The notes under the pieces: model-generated | Told to the model about the DNA's origin: nothing | What the model saw: only the letters and a program-made list of their open reading frames with translations | Database searches by the model: none | Shown here: piece after piece, positions 8,314-18,498 of the stretch | How positions within the stretch are numbered: position 1 is the stretch's first letter | Layout: every line of letters starts with the position of its first letter | Source: Mobilicoccus massiliensis | Lineage (GTDB): Bacteria > Actinomycetota > Actinomycetes > Actinomycetales > Dermatophilaceae | Reading direction: 5' to 3' | DNA: 64,000 nt | Assembly (NCBI RefSeq): GCF_000826525.2 | Contig: NZ_LN651331.1 | Span: forward strand, 280,323-344,322 | Translations under genes and position numbers: made by a program

Positions 8314-9255
8314 GTGACCTCAGTCGACAACCGCGACGCCGACCCCACCACCCCCGACACCGCCGCGGCCGGTTCCGCCACCGGCACCGCACGGGTCAAG
8401 CGCGGTATGGCCGAGATGCTCAAGGGCGGCGTCATCATGGACGTCGTCACCCCCGAGCAGGCCAAGATCGCCGAGGACGCCGGCGCCGTCGCGGTCATGG
8501 CGCTCGAGCGGGTGCCCGCCGACATCCGCGCCCAGGGCGGCGTCTCCCGCATGAGCGACCCCGACATGATCGACGGCATCATCGAGGCCGTCTCGATCCC
8601 GGTCATGGCGAAGGCCCGCATCGGTCACTTCGTCGAGGCGCAGGTGCTGCAGAGCCTCGGTGTCGACTACATCGACGAGTCCGAGGTGCTCACGCCCGCC
8701 GACTACAGCAACCACATCGACAAGTGGCAGTTCACGGTGCCGTTCGTCTGCGGTGCCACCAACCTCGGCGAGGCCCTGCGCCGCATCACCGAGGGCGCGG
8801 CGATGATCCGCTCGAAGGGCGAGGCCGGCACCGGCGACGTCTCCAACGCCACCACCCACATGCGCAAGATCCGCGCCGAGATCAACCGGCTGCGCGCGAT
8901 GGAGCCCGACGAGCTCTACGTCGCCGCCAAGGAGCTCCAGGCCCCCTACGACCTCGTCAAGGAGGTCGCCGAGGCCGGCAAACTGCCCGTCGTCCTGTTC
9001 ACCGCGGGCGGCATCGCCACCCCGGCCGACGCCGCGATGATGCGCCAGCTCGGCGCCGAGGGTGTCTTCGTCGGCTCCGGCATCTTCAAGTCCGGCAACC
9101 CGGCGCAGCGTGCCGCCGCCATCGTCAAGGCCACGACGTTCTTCGACGACCCCGACACCATCGCCGAGGTCAGCCGCGGCCTGGGCGAGGCCATGGTCGG
9201 CATCAACGTCGACGACATCCCCGTGCCCCACCGTCTCGCCGAGCGCGGCTGGTAA
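8314..9255 (+). CDS. pdxS: Pyridoxal 5'-phosphate synthase, PdxS lyase subunit
   Basis: Makes pyridoxal 5'-phosphate from ribose 5-phosphate, glyceraldehyde 3-phosphate and ammonia supplied by PdxT, in a dodecameric cytoplasmic complex. The 313-residue TIM barrel shows family motifs: [20 protein letters not shown] with the conserved early Asp, [15 protein letters not shown] with the catalytic Lys, YIDESEVL, and the phosphate loop [22 protein letters not shown] codon starts the protein, followed by a 25-residue low-complexity leader. TAGAAT at 8251-8256 could be the -10 element. The partner gene pdxT is 2.3 kb downstream rather than adjacent. Confidence 0.96.
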   Translation: MTSVDNRDADPTTPDTAAAGSATGTARVKRGMAEMLKGGVIMDVVTPEQAKIAEDAGAVAVMALERVPADIRAQGGVSRMSDPDMIDGIIEAVSIPVMAKARIGHFVEAQVLQSLGVDYIDESEVLTPADYSNHIDKWQFTVPFVCGATNLGEALRRITEGAAMIRSKGEAGTGDVSNATTHMRKIRAEINRLRAMEPDELYVAAKELQAPYDLVKEVAEAGKLPVVLFTAGGIATPADAAMMRQLGAEGVFVGSGIFKSGNPAQRAAAIVKATTFFDDPDTIAEVSRGLGEAMVGINVDDIPVPHRLAERGW

Positions 9256-9375
9256 TCCACGCGAGCACGACCGGTCGCCGGTCGGTCGTTCCGGTCTCGG
9301 GACGAGCCGCCGCCGGGCGAACACCGGTTGTGCGTCCGGGCTCGTGGTGTGGGTCATATCTGCCGATGGGCGGGT

Positions 9376-9711
9376 ATGACCCACATCGCCGTCTCCGGCC
9401 ACGACCGGTTCGAGTACCAAGAGATGATCGTCGGCATCGCGCACCGCCGCAGCGGCCCCACCTACTTTCGCCGGGTGACCACCCGGGCCGGGCACAGCCT
9501 GCAGATCGGTGAGGTCAACTCGCCGATGAGTGCCCTCAACGAGATGGGTGACGAGGGCTGGGAGGTCGTCCGCGAACAGCCGGTCGTCCACGAACAGCAC
9601 CCGTGGGTCGTCGCCGAGTTGCAGGAGGCCGACTCCGACGTCGTCAGCGTCTCCGGCTCCCGGGAGTACCTGTTGGTGCGGCGACTGTCGGGGGAGCGCC
9701 GCACCGAGTAA
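9376..9711 (+). CDS. Small DUF4177-like protein
   Basis: A 111-residue protein of unknown function. The segment ALNEMGDEGWEVVREQ resembles the core of DUF4177 proteins (LNxLGxEGWELV), preceded by a strand-rich YFRRVTTRAG half. The ATG at 9376 gives the shortest form starting MTHIAVSG; an upstream start at 9328 adds 16 arginine-rich residues and is less likely. The stop codon lies inside the first unit of a 20-bp tandem repeat. It sits between pdxS and an amino-acid permease with no visible link to either. Confidence 0.65.
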   Translation: MTHIAVSGHDRFEYQEMIVGIAHRRSGPTYFRRVTTRAGHSLQIGEVNSPMSALNEMGDEGWEVVREQPVVHEQHPWVVAELQEADSDVVSVSGSREYLLVRRLSGERRTE

Positions 9712-9740
9712 CAGGGCGTAGCACCGAGTAACAGGGAGTA
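9701..9740. repeat. 20-bp tandem direct repeat at a gene end
   Basis: Units at 9701-9720 and 9721-9740 (GCACCGAGTAACAGG core) differ at one base. A third, decayed start (GCGCGAGGTA) follows. The first copy contains the stop codon of the small upstream gene. Confidence 0.85.
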
Positions 9741-9919
9741 GCGCGAGGTAGCCCGGGGCCTCTGGGAGCCGGGCGGCGCCGGCCGCGGGGAACGATCCGT
9801 TCGGGTGAATTCCGGCGTCCCAGATTCGAGATCCAATTTCGTCGGGAGGCGTGGCTTCGGGTATTTCGGCGGGATTACCGTCAGGGCACTCGAATTCTGG
9901 ATCCACGATGAGGTGCTCC

Positions 9920-11398
9920 ATGGTCGCTCCCGCCACGCCCACACCCGCCGGACACGAACACATCGGCGACGGTGGACTTCACGTCACCGACGCAGGAGAC
10001 GCGGGCTATCACAAGACCCTGACCAACCGTCAGGTGCAGATGATCGCCATCGGCGGGGCCATCGGGGTCGGCCTCTTCCTCGGCGCCGGTGGGCGACTCG
10101 CCACGGCGGGGCCCTCCCTCATCCTCTCGTACGTCTTCTGCGGTGTCGTGGCGTTCTTCCTCATGCGCGCACTCGGTGAACTCGTCATGTACCGCCGATC
10201 CTCGGGCTCGTTCGTCTCCTACGCCCGCGAGTTCTACGGCGACAAATGGGCCTACGCCGCGGGCTGGATGTACATGCTCAACTGGATGATGACGGGTATC
10301 GCCGAGATCACCGCCATCGCCACCTATGTCTCCAAATGGCTGCCTCACCTGCCGCAATGGATTCCCGCTCTCGTGGCGTTGGCGATCGTGCTCGTCGTCA
10401 ACCTCCTGTCGGCCAAGGCGTTCGGTGAGCTGGAGTTCTGGGCGGCACTGCTCAAGGTCTTCGCGATCTGTGCGTTCATCGTCGTCGCGCTCGTGCTCAT
10501 CGTCATCGGCGCGCAGGTGGGGGGCCACACCGCGGGTCTGCACAACCTCACCTACCCCGACGGGTTCTTCCCCCACGGCGACGTGCTCGCGTTCGTCCTC
10601 GTCATGCAGGGCGTCGTCTTCGCCTACTCGACGATCGAGCTCGTCGGTACCGCCGCCGGTGAGACCGCCGACGCCGAGCGCGTCATCCCCAGGGCCATCC
10701 GCGCCGTCGTCTACCGCATCGCGTTCTTCTACGTGGGCTCGATCTTCCTGCTCGCCTGCCTGCTGCCGTACACGTCGTACAAGGCCGGTGAGAGCCCGTT
10801 CGTCACCGCGTTCGGCGCCATGGGCGTTCCGTGGATCGGTGACGCGATGAACCTCGTCGTCATCACCGCCGCGCTGTCGTCGTGCAACTCCGGCCTCTAC
10901 TCCACCGGGCGCATTCTGCGCTCGCTGTCGATGGCGGGGGAGGCGCCGAAGTTCACCCGCGCCCTCACCAAGGGCGGTGTGCCCGCCGGCGGCATCCTGC
11001 TCACCTCGTTCGTCTACTTCCTCGGCGTGCTGCTCAACATGGTCCTGCCCCAGCAGGCCTTCGAGATCGCGGTCGCGACCGCAGCCGTGGGCATCGTCTG
11101 GACCTGGGGGACGATCTTCGCCTGCCAGATCGCCCTGCGACGGCGGATCGACGCCGGCATCGTCGCGCCGACGAGCTTCCCGATGCCCGGGGCCCCGTTC
11201 ACGGCGTGGTTCGGCCTCGTCTCGCTCGCCGGGATCGTCGTCATCATGGTGCTCTCACCGGGCCCGGGCGGGTTCCAACTCAAGGTGCTCGCGGCCGCCG
11301 CGTTGTTCATGATCGTCGTCGCCGCCTGCTGGCCGTTCGTCGCCCGCAACAAGGCCGCCCACCCGGCCCTGCAGCACGCGCAGGACCTCGAGTTCTGA
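9920..11398 (+). CDS. ansP: Amino-acid permease, AnsP (L-asparagine) type
   Basis: A 12-helix inner-membrane proton-coupled permease of the amino acid-polyamine-organocation superfamily. The first helix motif [20 protein letters not shown], then [20 protein letters not shown] and [12 protein letters not shown], follow E. coli AnsP closely and CycA less so, as do [16 protein letters not shown] and [14 protein letters not shown]. Transport of L-asparagine is therefore the best guess, with other small neutral amino acids possible. The ATG at 9920 is chosen because GAGG lies 7 nt upstream; an ATG at 9908 is the alternative. It splits the usual pdxS-pdxT pair. Confidence 0.85.
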   Translation: MVAPATPTPAGHEHIGDGGLHVTDAGDAGYHKTLTNRQVQMIAIGGAIGVGLFLGAGGRLATAGPSLILSYVFCGVVAFFLMRALGELVMYRRSSGSFVSYAREFYGDKWAYAAGWMYMLNWMMTGIAEITAIATYVSKWLPHLPQWIPALVALAIVLVVNLLSAKAFGELEFWAALLKVFAICAFIVVALVLIVIGAQVGGHTAGLHNLTYPDGFFPHGDVLAFVLVMQGVVFAYSTIELVGTAAGETADAERVIPRAIRAVVYRIAFFYVGSIFLLACLLPYTSYKAGESPFVTAFGAMGVPWIGDAMNLVVITAALSSCNSGLYSTGRILRSLSMAGEAPKFTRALTKGGVPAGGILLTSFVYFLGVLLNMVLPQQAFEIAVATAAVGIVWTWGTIFACQIALRRRIDAGIVAPTSFPMPGAPFTAWFGLVSLAGIVVIMVLSPGPGGFQLKVLAAAALFMIVVAACWPFVARNKAAHPALQHAQDLEF

Positions 11399-11504
11399 CA
11401 TCGAGGCCGCCCGTCGGGTGCCGGGGCCGGCACAGCGCCCTGCCTCCGGCCACGCCTCGGGTCCGTCGCGGCCGCCCGGCCACGGCCGGCTCGACGCCGG
11501 GGCC

Positions 11505-11517
11505 TACCATCTGCGAC
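11505..11517 (+). promoter_or_regulatory. TACCAT -10 element, leaderless start of pdxT
   Basis: TACCAT at 11505-11510 ends 7 nt before the GTG at 11518. No ribosome site is visible. Confidence 0.55.
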
Positions 11518-12120
11518 GTGACAGACCGACCCACCATCGGCGTGCTCGCCGTGCAGGGGGACGTGCGCGAACACGCCGCCGCCCTCACCGAGTGCGGCGC
11601 ACGCACCGTTCTCGTCCGGCGCCCCGGGGAACTCGACGCGCTCGACGGCATCGTCCTGCCCGGCGGCGAGTCGACGACGATCGACAAGCTCCTGCGGGCG
11701 TTCGACCTGTTCGAGCCTCTGCGGGCGGCCATCGCCGAGGGGTTGCCCGTCTACGGCTCGTGCGCCGGGATGATCCTGCTCGCCGACCGGCTCGTGGAGG
11801 CCCACCGCGGGCAGCGGACTCTCGGCGGCATCGACATGCGCGTGCGACGCAACGCCTTCGGCAGGCAGGTCGACTCGTTCGAGGCCGACCTCGACGTCGC
11901 CGACGCGGGGTTCGACGCACCGCTGCGGGCGGTGTTCATCAGGGCGCCCTGGGTCGAGGAGGTCGGTGACTCGGTCGAGGTGCTCGCCTCGGTCGAGATC
12001 GACGGCGTCGAACGACCCGTCGCGGTGCGCCAGGGGGCTGCGCTCGCGACGTCGTTCCACCCGGAGGTGACCGGTGACCTGCGTGTCCACGAGATGTTCC
12101 TGCGGATGGCCCGCGGCTGA
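11518..12120 (+). CDS. pdxT: Pyridoxal 5'-phosphate synthase, PdxT glutaminase subunit
   Basis: Class I glutamine amidotransferase that releases ammonia from glutamine and channels it to PdxS. The 200-residue protein has [12 protein letters not shown] at the N-terminus, the oxyanion loop LPGGESTT, the nucleophile elbow [11 protein letters not shown] with the catalytic Cys, and the His-Glu pair in [13 protein letters not shown] at 11518 is the start given by a -10 hexamer directly upstream. pdxS lies 2.3 kb upstream with a permease between, so the two subunits are probably transcribed separately. Confidence 0.95.
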   Translation: MTDRPTIGVLAVQGDVREHAAALTECGARTVLVRRPGELDALDGIVLPGGESTTIDKLLRAFDLFEPLRAAIAEGLPVYGSCAGMILLADRLVEAHRGQRTLGGIDMRVRRNAFGRQVDSFEADLDVADAGFDAPLRAVFIRAPWVEEVGDSVEVLASVEIDGVERPVAVRQGAALATSFHPEVTGDLRVHEMFLRMARG

Positions 12121-12361
12121 CCGGTGACCCCGGTCGGCCGCTCGCCACGGGGGCTCGTCCCGCGCTCGTCTCGGGTTCGCGCCGGGCCGGAACGTGCCGG
12201 TTTCCCCGGTACGTGTGCCGAGCCGTAGGATTCGACAAGGCCTTTTCGATGTGTGCCCGGGATCGGCCCCGGGCCCCGGCGTCCCCCTGCCGAGCGCGGG
12301 GGTCGATGCCGCAGGTACGCGAGACGAAGGCCGGCAGGCGCCGGCAGTCAGGAGATGCACG

Positions 12362-13129
12362 ATGAGCGGTCACTCCAAGTGGGCGACGACGAAGCACAAG
12401 AAGGCGGCCATCGACGCCAAGCGCGGCAAGCTCTTCGCCAAGCTCATCAAGAACATCGAGGTCGCCGCGCGCACCGGCGGAGGTGACCCGGCAGGAAACC
12501 CGACGCTGTACGACGCGATCCAGAAGGCGAAGAAGTCGTCGGTGCCCAACGACAACATCGATCGCGCCGTCAAGCGCGGCTCGGGAGCCGAGGGCGGCGG
12601 GGCCGACTGGCAGACGATCATGTACGAGGGCTATGCACCCGGTGGCGTCGCGGTGCTCATCGAGTGCCTCACCGACAACCGCAACCGCGCGGCCACCGAG
12701 GTGCGGGTCGCGCTCACCCGCAACGGCGGCAGCCTCGCCGACCCGGGCTCGGTGAGCTACCTGTTCAACCGCCGCGGCGTGGTCATGGTGCCCAAGGCGC
12801 AGAAGGACGGGGAGACCACCGAGGACGCGCTGCTCGAGATCGTCCTCGACGCCGGCGCCGAGGAGGTCGAGGACTACGGCGATGCGTTCCGCATCGAGTC
12901 CGAGGCGAGCGACTTCGTCGCGGTCCGTACGGCGCTCGTCGGCGCGGGCATCGACTACGACTCCGCCGAGGCCGAGTTCGTCCCCAGCATGGAGATCCCC
13001 CTCGACGCCGAGGGCGCGCGCAAGATGATGCGCGTCATCGACGCCCTCGAGGACAGCGACGACGTGCAGAACGTCTACGCCAACGGTGACGTCTCCGACG
13101 AGGTCGCCGCCGAGCTCGGCGAGGACTGA
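12362..13129 (+). CDS. yebC: YebC/PmpR-family regulator or translation factor
   Basis: A 255-residue YebC/TACO1 family protein. The N-terminus [25 protein letters not shown] is shown by its start [16 protein letters not shown] and the middle by [20 protein letters not shown]; both are diagnostic. Family members have been described as DNA-binding transcription regulators and, more recently, as factors helping ribosomes pass difficult sequences; sequence cannot decide. AGGAGATGCACG gives a good ribosome site. TAGGAT at 12226-12231 is a likely promoter, leaving a leader of about 125 nt. It lies upstream of ruvC, the usual actinobacterial order. Confidence 0.93.
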   Translation: MSGHSKWATTKHKKAAIDAKRGKLFAKLIKNIEVAARTGGGDPAGNPTLYDAIQKAKKSSVPNDNIDRAVKRGSGAEGGGADWQTIMYEGYAPGGVAVLIECLTDNRNRAATEVRVALTRNGGSLADPGSVSYLFNRRGVVMVPKAQKDGETTEDALLEIVLDAGAEEVEDYGDAFRIESEASDFVAVRTALVGAGIDYDSAEAEFVPSMEIPLDAEGARKMMRVIDALEDSDDVQNVYANGDVSDEVAAELGED

Positions 13130-13133
13130 GACC

Positions 13134-13223
13134 CGCGCCGAGACAGCCGCCGTTTCCGGCCACGGGCATCCGCGTTCGTCGCGGATGCCGGGTAGGGCCG
13201 GAATCGGCGGCTGTCTCGGCGCG
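13134..13223. repeat. 90-nt nested inverted repeat between yebC and ruvC
   Basis: Outer arms 13134-13161 and 13196-13223 pair over 28 nt with one mismatch. Inside is a second perfect 9-bp hairpin (GCATCCGCG arm, 13166-13188). It begins 5 bp after the yebC stop and could terminate that transcript. The stem core GACAGCCGCCGTTTCCGGC is close to that of the inverted repeat after relA. Confidence 0.85.
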
Positions 13224-13336
13224 TGGGGGCGGGTGTGGCGGTGCAGGCTCGTGACCGGGGCACGCCGTACAGTGGCGATCGAACAGTTGTCCGTCGATCG
13301 ATCCGGCCGTGGCGTGCGGCGAGTGAGGGGCGCACC

Positions 13337-14140
13337 ATGCGGGTGTTGGGCGTGGACCCCGGTCTGACGCGGTGCGGTCTCGGGGTCGTCGACGGGGGAG
13401 TCGGGCGGCCGTTGCGCATGGTCGCCGTGGGGGTGATACGAACTCCGACCGGGGAGGCGGTGCCGCAGCGGCTGCTCGCTCTGCAGGCCGAGCTCGAGCG
13501 GTGGGTGGAGCGGTACGAGCCCGACGCGATCGCCGTCGAACGCGTCTTCGCCCGGCACGACGTCAGCACGATCATGGGCACGGCCCAGGCCAGCGCGATC
13601 CCCATGCTCGCCGCCGCCGCTCGCGGGCTGCCGCTCGCGATGCACACTCCGAGCGAGGTGAAGGCCGCGGTCACCGGCAACGGCCGGGCCGACAAGGCGC
13701 AGGTCACCGCCATGATCAGCCGCATCCTGCGCCTCGCCGACCCCCCGAAGCCGGCCGATGCCGCCGACGCGCTCGCCCTTGCCGTCTGCCACGTCTGGCG
13801 CGGCGGCGCGCAGTCGCGCATCGACGAGGCGGTCGCCGCATCCGGGGGTCCGCGATCGGCTCGCGCCGCCCAGCTGGCCCGCCGGCAGGCGGCGCAACGT
13901 CAGGAGGCCGAACGCCAGGCGGCTCGGCAGCGGGCCGCGATCCGGGAGGCGGCGCAGCGACAGCAGGCCGGAGCCTCCGGTCAGGCAGGTCAGGCCGGTC
14001 AGGCAGGTCGGGCAGGTCAGGCCGGACGGAGCGGGCAGACCGGGGGCAGTGCGATCGTGGCGCGGGGAGTGGAAGGGTTGTCGGGCCTGCCGGGTACCGT
14101 GCGCACGAGCGTCCGCAGCGTCCCAGGAAGCAGGCCATGA
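13337..14140 (+). CDS. ruvC: Holliday junction resolvase RuvC with long C-terminal tail
   Basis: The endonuclease that cuts Holliday junctions bound by RuvAB. The acidic site is complete: Asp7 ([10 protein letters not shown]), Glu68 (AVERVFARH), Asp141 and Asp144 ([12 protein letters not shown]). The ATG at 13337 gives 267 residues, about 90 longer than a usual RuvC. The extra tail from about residue 165 is a Q/A/R-rich helix-like stretch, then a Q-A-G repeat (residues 214-236) encoded by a 9-bp DNA repeat, then a short basic end. The tail is probably disordered and of unknown use. The stop overlaps the ruvA start by 4 bp (ATGA). Confidence 0.94.
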   Translation: MRVLGVDPGLTRCGLGVVDGGVGRPLRMVAVGVIRTPTGEAVPQRLLALQAELERWVERYEPDAIAVERVFARHDVSTIMGTAQASAIPMLAAAARGLPLAMHTPSEVKAAVTGNGRADKAQVTAMISRILRLADPPKPADAADALALAVCHVWRGGAQSRIDEAVAASGGPRSARAAQLARRQAAQRQEAERQAARQRAAIREAAQRQQAGASGQAGQAGQAGRAGQAGRSGQTGGSAIVARGVEGLSGLPGTVRTSVRSVPGSRP

Positions 14141-14742
14141 TCAGCACCCTCACCGGATCCGTCGCCCACGTCGGCCTCGACCGCGTCGTCGTCGAGGTCG
14201 GGGGAGTCGGGTTCACCGTGTTCGCCACGCCTGCCACGGCCGCGGCCCAACGCGTCGGTGGTGAGGCGAGGCTGTCGACCTCGCTGGTCGTGCGCGAGGA
14301 CTCCCTCACGCTGTTCGGGTTCGCGACGGGCGACGAACGCGATCTCTTCGAGAAGGTGCAGACCGTCTCGGGTGTCGGCCCCCGGCTGGCCCTGGCCATG
14401 CTCGCCGTGCTCGATCCGCCTACGTTGCGGCTGGCGGTGGCCTCGGGGGATGTGCGCACGCTCACGAAGGTGCCGGGCATCGGCAAGAAGGGGGCCGAGC
14501 GCATCGTGCTCGAGCTGCGCGACAAGATCGCCGAGCCCGAGGCCGTCGGCGCAGCGTCGGCTGCCGCGCCCACGCCGCAGCCGGAGGCCGCGCGGCGCGA
14601 CCCGGTGCGCGAGGCCCTCGTCGGGCTCGGATGGAACGCCAGGCAGGCCGATGGCGCGATCGACGCCGTGCTCGCCCGGGACGGGGAGCAGACGAGCGTG
14701 CCCGCCCTGCTCAAGGCCGCGTTGCGAGAGCTCGGGCGATGA
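14137..14742 (+). CDS. ruvA: Holliday junction branch migration protein RuvA
   Basis: A tetrameric protein that binds four-way junctions and loads the RuvB motor. The 201 residues show the OB-fold start [25 protein letters not shown], identifiable by [12 protein letters not shown], then two helix-hairpin-helix motifs ([13 protein letters not shown] and [16 protein letters not shown]), an A/P-rich linker and the RuvB-binding C-terminal domain ([18 protein letters not shown]). It is the middle gene of ruvCAB, with ATGA overlaps on both sides, so translation is coupled. Confidence 0.97.
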   Translation: MISTLTGSVAHVGLDRVVVEVGGVGFTVFATPATAAAQRVGGEARLSTSLVVREDSLTLFGFATGDERDLFEKVQTVSGVGPRLALAMLAVLDPPTLRLAVASGDVRTLTKVPGIGKKGAERIVLELRDKIAEPEAVGAASAAAPTPQPEAARRDPVREALVGLGWNARQADGAIDAVLARDGEQTSVPALLKAALRELGR

Positions 14743-15869
14743 GCCCTCTCGACGGCGCGTACGACCACCCCGACGACCCGATCGAGTCCGAGGCCGACGG
14801 CTCGTACGACGCGAGCGCGCGCATCGTCGACCCCACCGCCGTCGAGGGCGACGAGCAGCGGGTCGAGGCGGCGCTACGGCCGCGGCGACTCGAGGAGTTC
14901 CCCGGTCAGCCGCGAGTGCGCGAGCAGCTCTCCCTCGTGCTGGAGGCCGCGCGCCGGCGCGGCGCCCCGCCTGACCACATCCTCCTCTCGGGTCCCCCCG
15001 GCCTGGGCAAGACCACGCTGGCGATGATCACCGCGGCCGAGCTCGAGGCGCCCATCCGCGTGACGAGCGGACCGGCCATCCAGCACGCGGGCGACCTCGC
15101 CTCGATCCTCTCCTCACTCACCGAGGGTGAGGTGCTCTTTCTCGACGAGATCCATCGCATGAGCCGGCCGGCCGAGGAGATGCTCTATCTCGCGATGGAA
15201 GACTTCCGCGTCGACATCATCGTCGGCAAGGGCCCCGGTGCCACGGCGATCCCGCTCGAGCTCGCGCCGTTCACCGTGGTCGGCGCCACGACCCGCGCCG
15301 GCCTGCTGCCCGCGCCGCTGCGCGATCGGTTCGGCTTCACCGGGCATCTCGACTTCTACGACACCGCCGACCTCGAGGCGATCCTGCTGCGCTCGGCCCG
15401 CCTGCTCGGCATCGAGGCCGAGGCGGCCGGCATCCACGAGATCGCGCGCCGGTCGCGCGGCACTCCCCGCATCGCCAACCGGCTGTTGCGCCGGGTGCGG
15501 GACTGGGCGCAGGTGCACGGCAGACACGTCGTCGACCTCGACGCGGCGCAGGCGGCCCTCACCCTCTTCGACGTCGACCACTCCGGCCTCGACCGGCTCG
15601 ACCGTGCCGTGCTCGAGGCGTTGTGCCGACGGTTCTCCGGCGGCCCGGTCGGCCTCTCGACGCTGGCGGTGGCGGTCGGCGAGGAGTCCGACACCGTCGA
15701 GACGGTCGCCGAGCCCTACCTCGTGCGCGAGGGGTACATGGTGCGAACCCCGCGCGGACGCGTGGCCACGCCGCAGACCTGGGACCACCTCGGCCTGCGG
15801 CCCCCACCGGGGTCGCCGAACGCGGCGAACGGCGGTGTTCAGCCGCCGCTTCCCCTCGACGAGAGCTGA
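14739..15869 (+). CDS. ruvB: Holliday junction DNA helicase RuvB
   Basis: The hexameric AAA+ ATPase that drives branch migration with RuvA. The 376-residue protein carries Walker [10 protein letters not shown] (85-93), Walker B LFLDEIH (133-139), sensor 1 TTRAG, arginine-finger region RDRFG, and the winged-helix C-terminus ([12 protein letters not shown]). An acidic N-terminal extension of about 40 residues precedes the conserved [11 protein letters not shown]. It is the last gene of ruvCAB, separated from yajC by 269 bp. Confidence 0.97.
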   Translation: MSPLDGAYDHPDDPIESEADGSYDASARIVDPTAVEGDEQRVEAALRPRRLEEFPGQPRVREQLSLVLEAARRRGAPPDHILLSGPPGLGKTTLAMITAAELEAPIRVTSGPAIQHAGDLASILSSLTEGEVLFLDEIHRMSRPAEEMLYLAMEDFRVDIIVGKGPGATAIPLELAPFTVVGATTRAGLLPAPLRDRFGFTGHLDFYDTADLEAILLRSARLLGIEAEAAGIHEIARRSRGTPRIANRLLRRVRDWAQVHGRHVVDLDAAQAALTLFDVDHSGLDRLDRAVLEALCRRFSGGPVGLSTLAVAVGEESDTVETVAEPYLVREGYMVRTPRGRVATPQTWDHLGLRPPPGSPNAANGGVQPPLPLDES

Positions 15870-16138
15870 CCGGTGGACGCCCGACCAGGACGAATGCGGC
15901 CTGGATCCGGCCCCGGTCGGAAATCTCGCCCCCGCCTCGGACGTTCACCTCGCGCGGCGCGGCACGTTGGCGTATGCGCCTGAGCGTCACCTAGACTCGA
16001 CCGGGTGCCTCGCTGCGGGGCACCGTCAGATGGTGCCGGGGGAGGCGCTCATCCCTCGCGCGGCGGCCCGGTGCCGCAGCGTGTCCGGACGAGCGTGGCG
16101 ACCGACACGACACCCGATGACCCGACGACGAGGACCTC

Positions 16139-16486
16139 ATGGATTCAATTTTCGGCCTGCTACCCCTGCTGTTCCTCGTGCTGGTGATGGTGTGGATGAT
16201 CCTCTCCCAACGCCGCCGGCAGCGTGAGGTGGCCACGATGCAGTCCTCTCTCGCCGCGGGCGACGAGATCCTCACCGTCGGCGGCATCGTCGGTCGACTG
16301 ACCACCGTGGAGGGCCCCCTGCTCGGGGTCGAGGTCAGCCCCGGTGTCGTCATTCGCGTGGACCGACGCTCGATCTCCGGTCGAACGAGCGACGTCCCGG
16401 CGTTCGGTGCCGGCGCCGCGCGTGTCGACGACGCCTCCCCGCACGAGCGGTCGCCTCGTCCCGACACCACCGACGAGCAGGCCTGA
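16139..16486 (+). CDS. yajC: Preprotein translocase subunit YajC
   Basis: A small accessory subunit of the SecDF-YajC complex that assists SecYEG. The 115 residues have one N-terminal membrane helix (FGLLPLLFLVLVMVWMILS) and the conserved SLAAGDEILTVGGIVGRLTTVE segment, ending in an acidic low-complexity tail. It is followed 2 bp later by secD. The 269 bp upstream hold a possible promoter: TTGGCG (15967-15972) and TAGACT (15992-15997), 19 bp apart. I see nothing else in that gap. Confidence 0.93.
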   Translation: MDSIFGLLPLLFLVLVMVWMILSQRRRQREVATMQSSLAAGDEILTVGGIVGRLTTVEGPLLGVEVSPGVVIRVDRRSISGRTSDVPAFGAGAARVDDASPHERSPRPDTTDEQA

Positions 16487-16488
16487 GC

Positions 16489-18498
16489 ATGGCGACCTCC
16501 TCGACCTCCCGCAGCGCCTGGAGGGCCCTGGGCGCGATGGCCGCGGTTCTCCTGGCCCTCGTGGTCGGCGTCTTCTCCACCGTGCAGTGGGCCGGCGGTC
16601 AGTGGTCCCCCAAGCTCGGCCTCGACCTCGAAGGCGGCACTCAGATGGTGCTCGCGCCGCAGGTCGGGGAGGGGCAGCGCGTCAACGAGCAACAGCTCGC
16701 CCAGGCCGTCGACATCATGCGGGCCCGCGTGGACGGGCAGGGCGTGGCGGAGGCCGAGGTCGCGACCCTCGGCCAGAACGTCGTCGTCGCCGTGCCCGGC
16801 GAGATGACCAAGGCGCAGGAAGAGGCGCTGCGGCAGTCCTCCCAGATGCGGTTCCGCCCCGTCCTCGCCGTCATTCCGGTCGAGCAGGCTCCCGCGCCCA
16901 CGCCGAGCGGAGCACCCACGGGCACGCCGGCTCCCAGCGGTACCCCCGCGCCCGGCACGGCCACGTCGGCCCCGAAGCCGACGGCCAAGCCGACCGGCAC
17001 CGCGAAGACCACCGCCAAGCCCAGCGCGAAGGCCACGCCTGCGCCCACGAAGACGGCGAACGCCGTGGCCCCGCCGCAGCTCCAGCGCGTCGGCGCACGG
17101 CCGGCCGCGACGCCGACGGCGACTCCCGCCGCGACCGCCCCCTCGCAGCCGTCGCCCGCGCCGAGCCCCAAGCCCGACCTGCTGCACCAGCCCAAGCTCG
17201 AGGAGGTCGCACCCGGCCTCACCCGCATCACGCCGGCCGAGCGGCAGGACCCGCAGAAGCTCATCGAGTACGCGACCAACGAGGCGTGGCTGCAGAACCC
17301 GCAGTACGTCGAGGAGATCCAGCAGCTCGACTGCACCCAGCCGGCCGAGTCCGACCCCACGAAGGAGGACCCCGACCTGCCGATCGTCGCCTGCGACACC
17401 GAGGGCCAGGCCAAGTACCTCCTCGGGCCGGCGGTCATCGACGGCGACCAGCTCGCCGACGCGTCCTCGGGCAACCAGGTGAACAACCAGGGCCAGCCGA
17501 TGCCCGGCTTCCAGGTCAACCTCGAGATGAAGCCCGGGGCCCGCGAGCTGTACCGGGTCGTCAGCACGCACATGCTCGGGTTGCAGCAGCCGCGCAACCA
17601 GCTCGCGACGGTGCTCGACAACCGCGTCGTCTCGGCCCCTTACTTCTCCAGCCCGATCCCCGACGGAAACGCGGCCATCAGCGGCAACTTCGACGCCGAC
17701 ACGGCCAAACTGCTCGCCGACCAGCTGAAGTTCGGTGCCCTGCCCATGTCGTTCACCGTGCAGAGCTCCGAGCAGATCAGCCCGACCGTCGGTGGCGACC
17801 AATTGCGTCTCGGCCTCGTCGCGGGCGCCATCGGTCTCGGCCTCGTCATCCTCTACTTCCTCTGGCAGTACCGGATGCTCGGCCTGGTCACGACGGCCTC
17901 GCTGCTGCTCGTCGCCGTCGTCACCTACCTGACGATGGTGCTCATGGGGTGGCAGTACAACCTGCGTCTCACCATGGCGGGTGTGACCGGCGCGATCGTC
18001 GCGATCGGCACGACCGCGGACTCGTTCATCGTCTACTTCGAACGCGTCCGTGACGAGGTGCGTGACGGGCGGGCCGTACCGTCGGCCGTGCAGACCGGCT
18101 GGCTGCGAGCGCGGCGCACGATCGTCATCTCGGGCGCGGTGAACTTCCTCGCGGCGCTGGTGCTCTACGTGCTCGCGGCGAGCAACGTGCGCGGATTCGC
18201 GTTCATGCTCATGCTCACGACGATCATCGACCTGCTCGTCACGTTCTGGTTCACCCACCCGATGTTGCTCCTGCTCACCGGGACGAAGTTCTTCGGCCAG
18301 GGACACCGCTGGTCGGGGTTGTCGGCCGACACTCTCGGGGTCGACCGCACGCGTTACGTCGGGCGCGGCCGCATCGTCCGCGGCGCGACCCGACGTCCAG
18401 AAGGCGCTGCCGGCGGAGCGACCCGGTTCGACCCCGCAGGCGGCCTGGAGGGCGCCGACGACCCGATCGCCACCGGAACGAAGGGGGAGCGGGCATGA
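16489..18498 (+). CDS. secD: Protein translocase subunit SecD
   Basis: Uses the proton gradient with SecF to pull exported proteins out of SecYEG. The 669 residues show an N-terminal helix, the family motif LGLDLEGGTQMVL (about 43-55), a periplasmic P1-type domain, then five or six membrane helices with GVTGAIVAIGTTADSFIVYFE. Between about residues 132 and 230 lies a Pro/Ala/Thr/Lys-rich spacer absent from typical SecD, splitting the extracytoplasmic domain. The stop overlaps secF by 4 bp. Confidence 0.96.
   Translation: MATSSTSRSAWRALGAMAAVLLALVVGVFSTVQWAGGQWSPKLGLDLEGGTQMVLAPQVGEGQRVNEQQLAQAVDIMRARVDGQGVAEAEVATLGQNVVVAVPGEMTKAQEEALRQSSQMRFRPVLAVIPVEQAPAPTPSGAPTGTPAPSGTPAPGTATSAPKPTAKPTGTAKTTAKPSAKATPAPTKTANAVAPPQLQRVGARPAATPTATPAATAPSQPSPAPSPKPDLLHQPKLEEVAPGLTRITPAERQDPQKLIEYATNEAWLQNPQYVEEIQQLDCTQPAESDPTKEDPDLPIVACDTEGQAKYLLGPAVIDGDQLADASSGNQVNNQGQPMPGFQVNLEMKPGARELYRVVSTHMLGLQQPRNQLATVLDNRVVSAPYFSSPIPDGNAAISGNFDADTAKLLADQLKFGALPMSFTVQSSEQISPTVGGDQLRLGLVAGAIGLGLVILYFLWQYRMLGLVTTASLLLVAVVTYLTMVLMGWQYNLRLTMAGVTGAIVAIGTTADSFIVYFERVRDEVRDGRAVPSAVQTGWLRARRTIVISGAVNFLAALVLYVLAASNVRGFAFMLMLTTIIDLLVTFWFTHPMLLLLTGTKFFGQGHRWSGLSADTLGVDRTRYVGRGRIVRGATRRPEGAAGGATRFDPAGGLEGADDPIATGTKGERA

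Noticed and set aside
13978..14043. CRISPR-like short repeats in ruvC
   Set aside because: The units are 9 bp, contiguous without spacers, and in frame as Q-A-G codons. No CRISPR array or cas gene is visible in the window.
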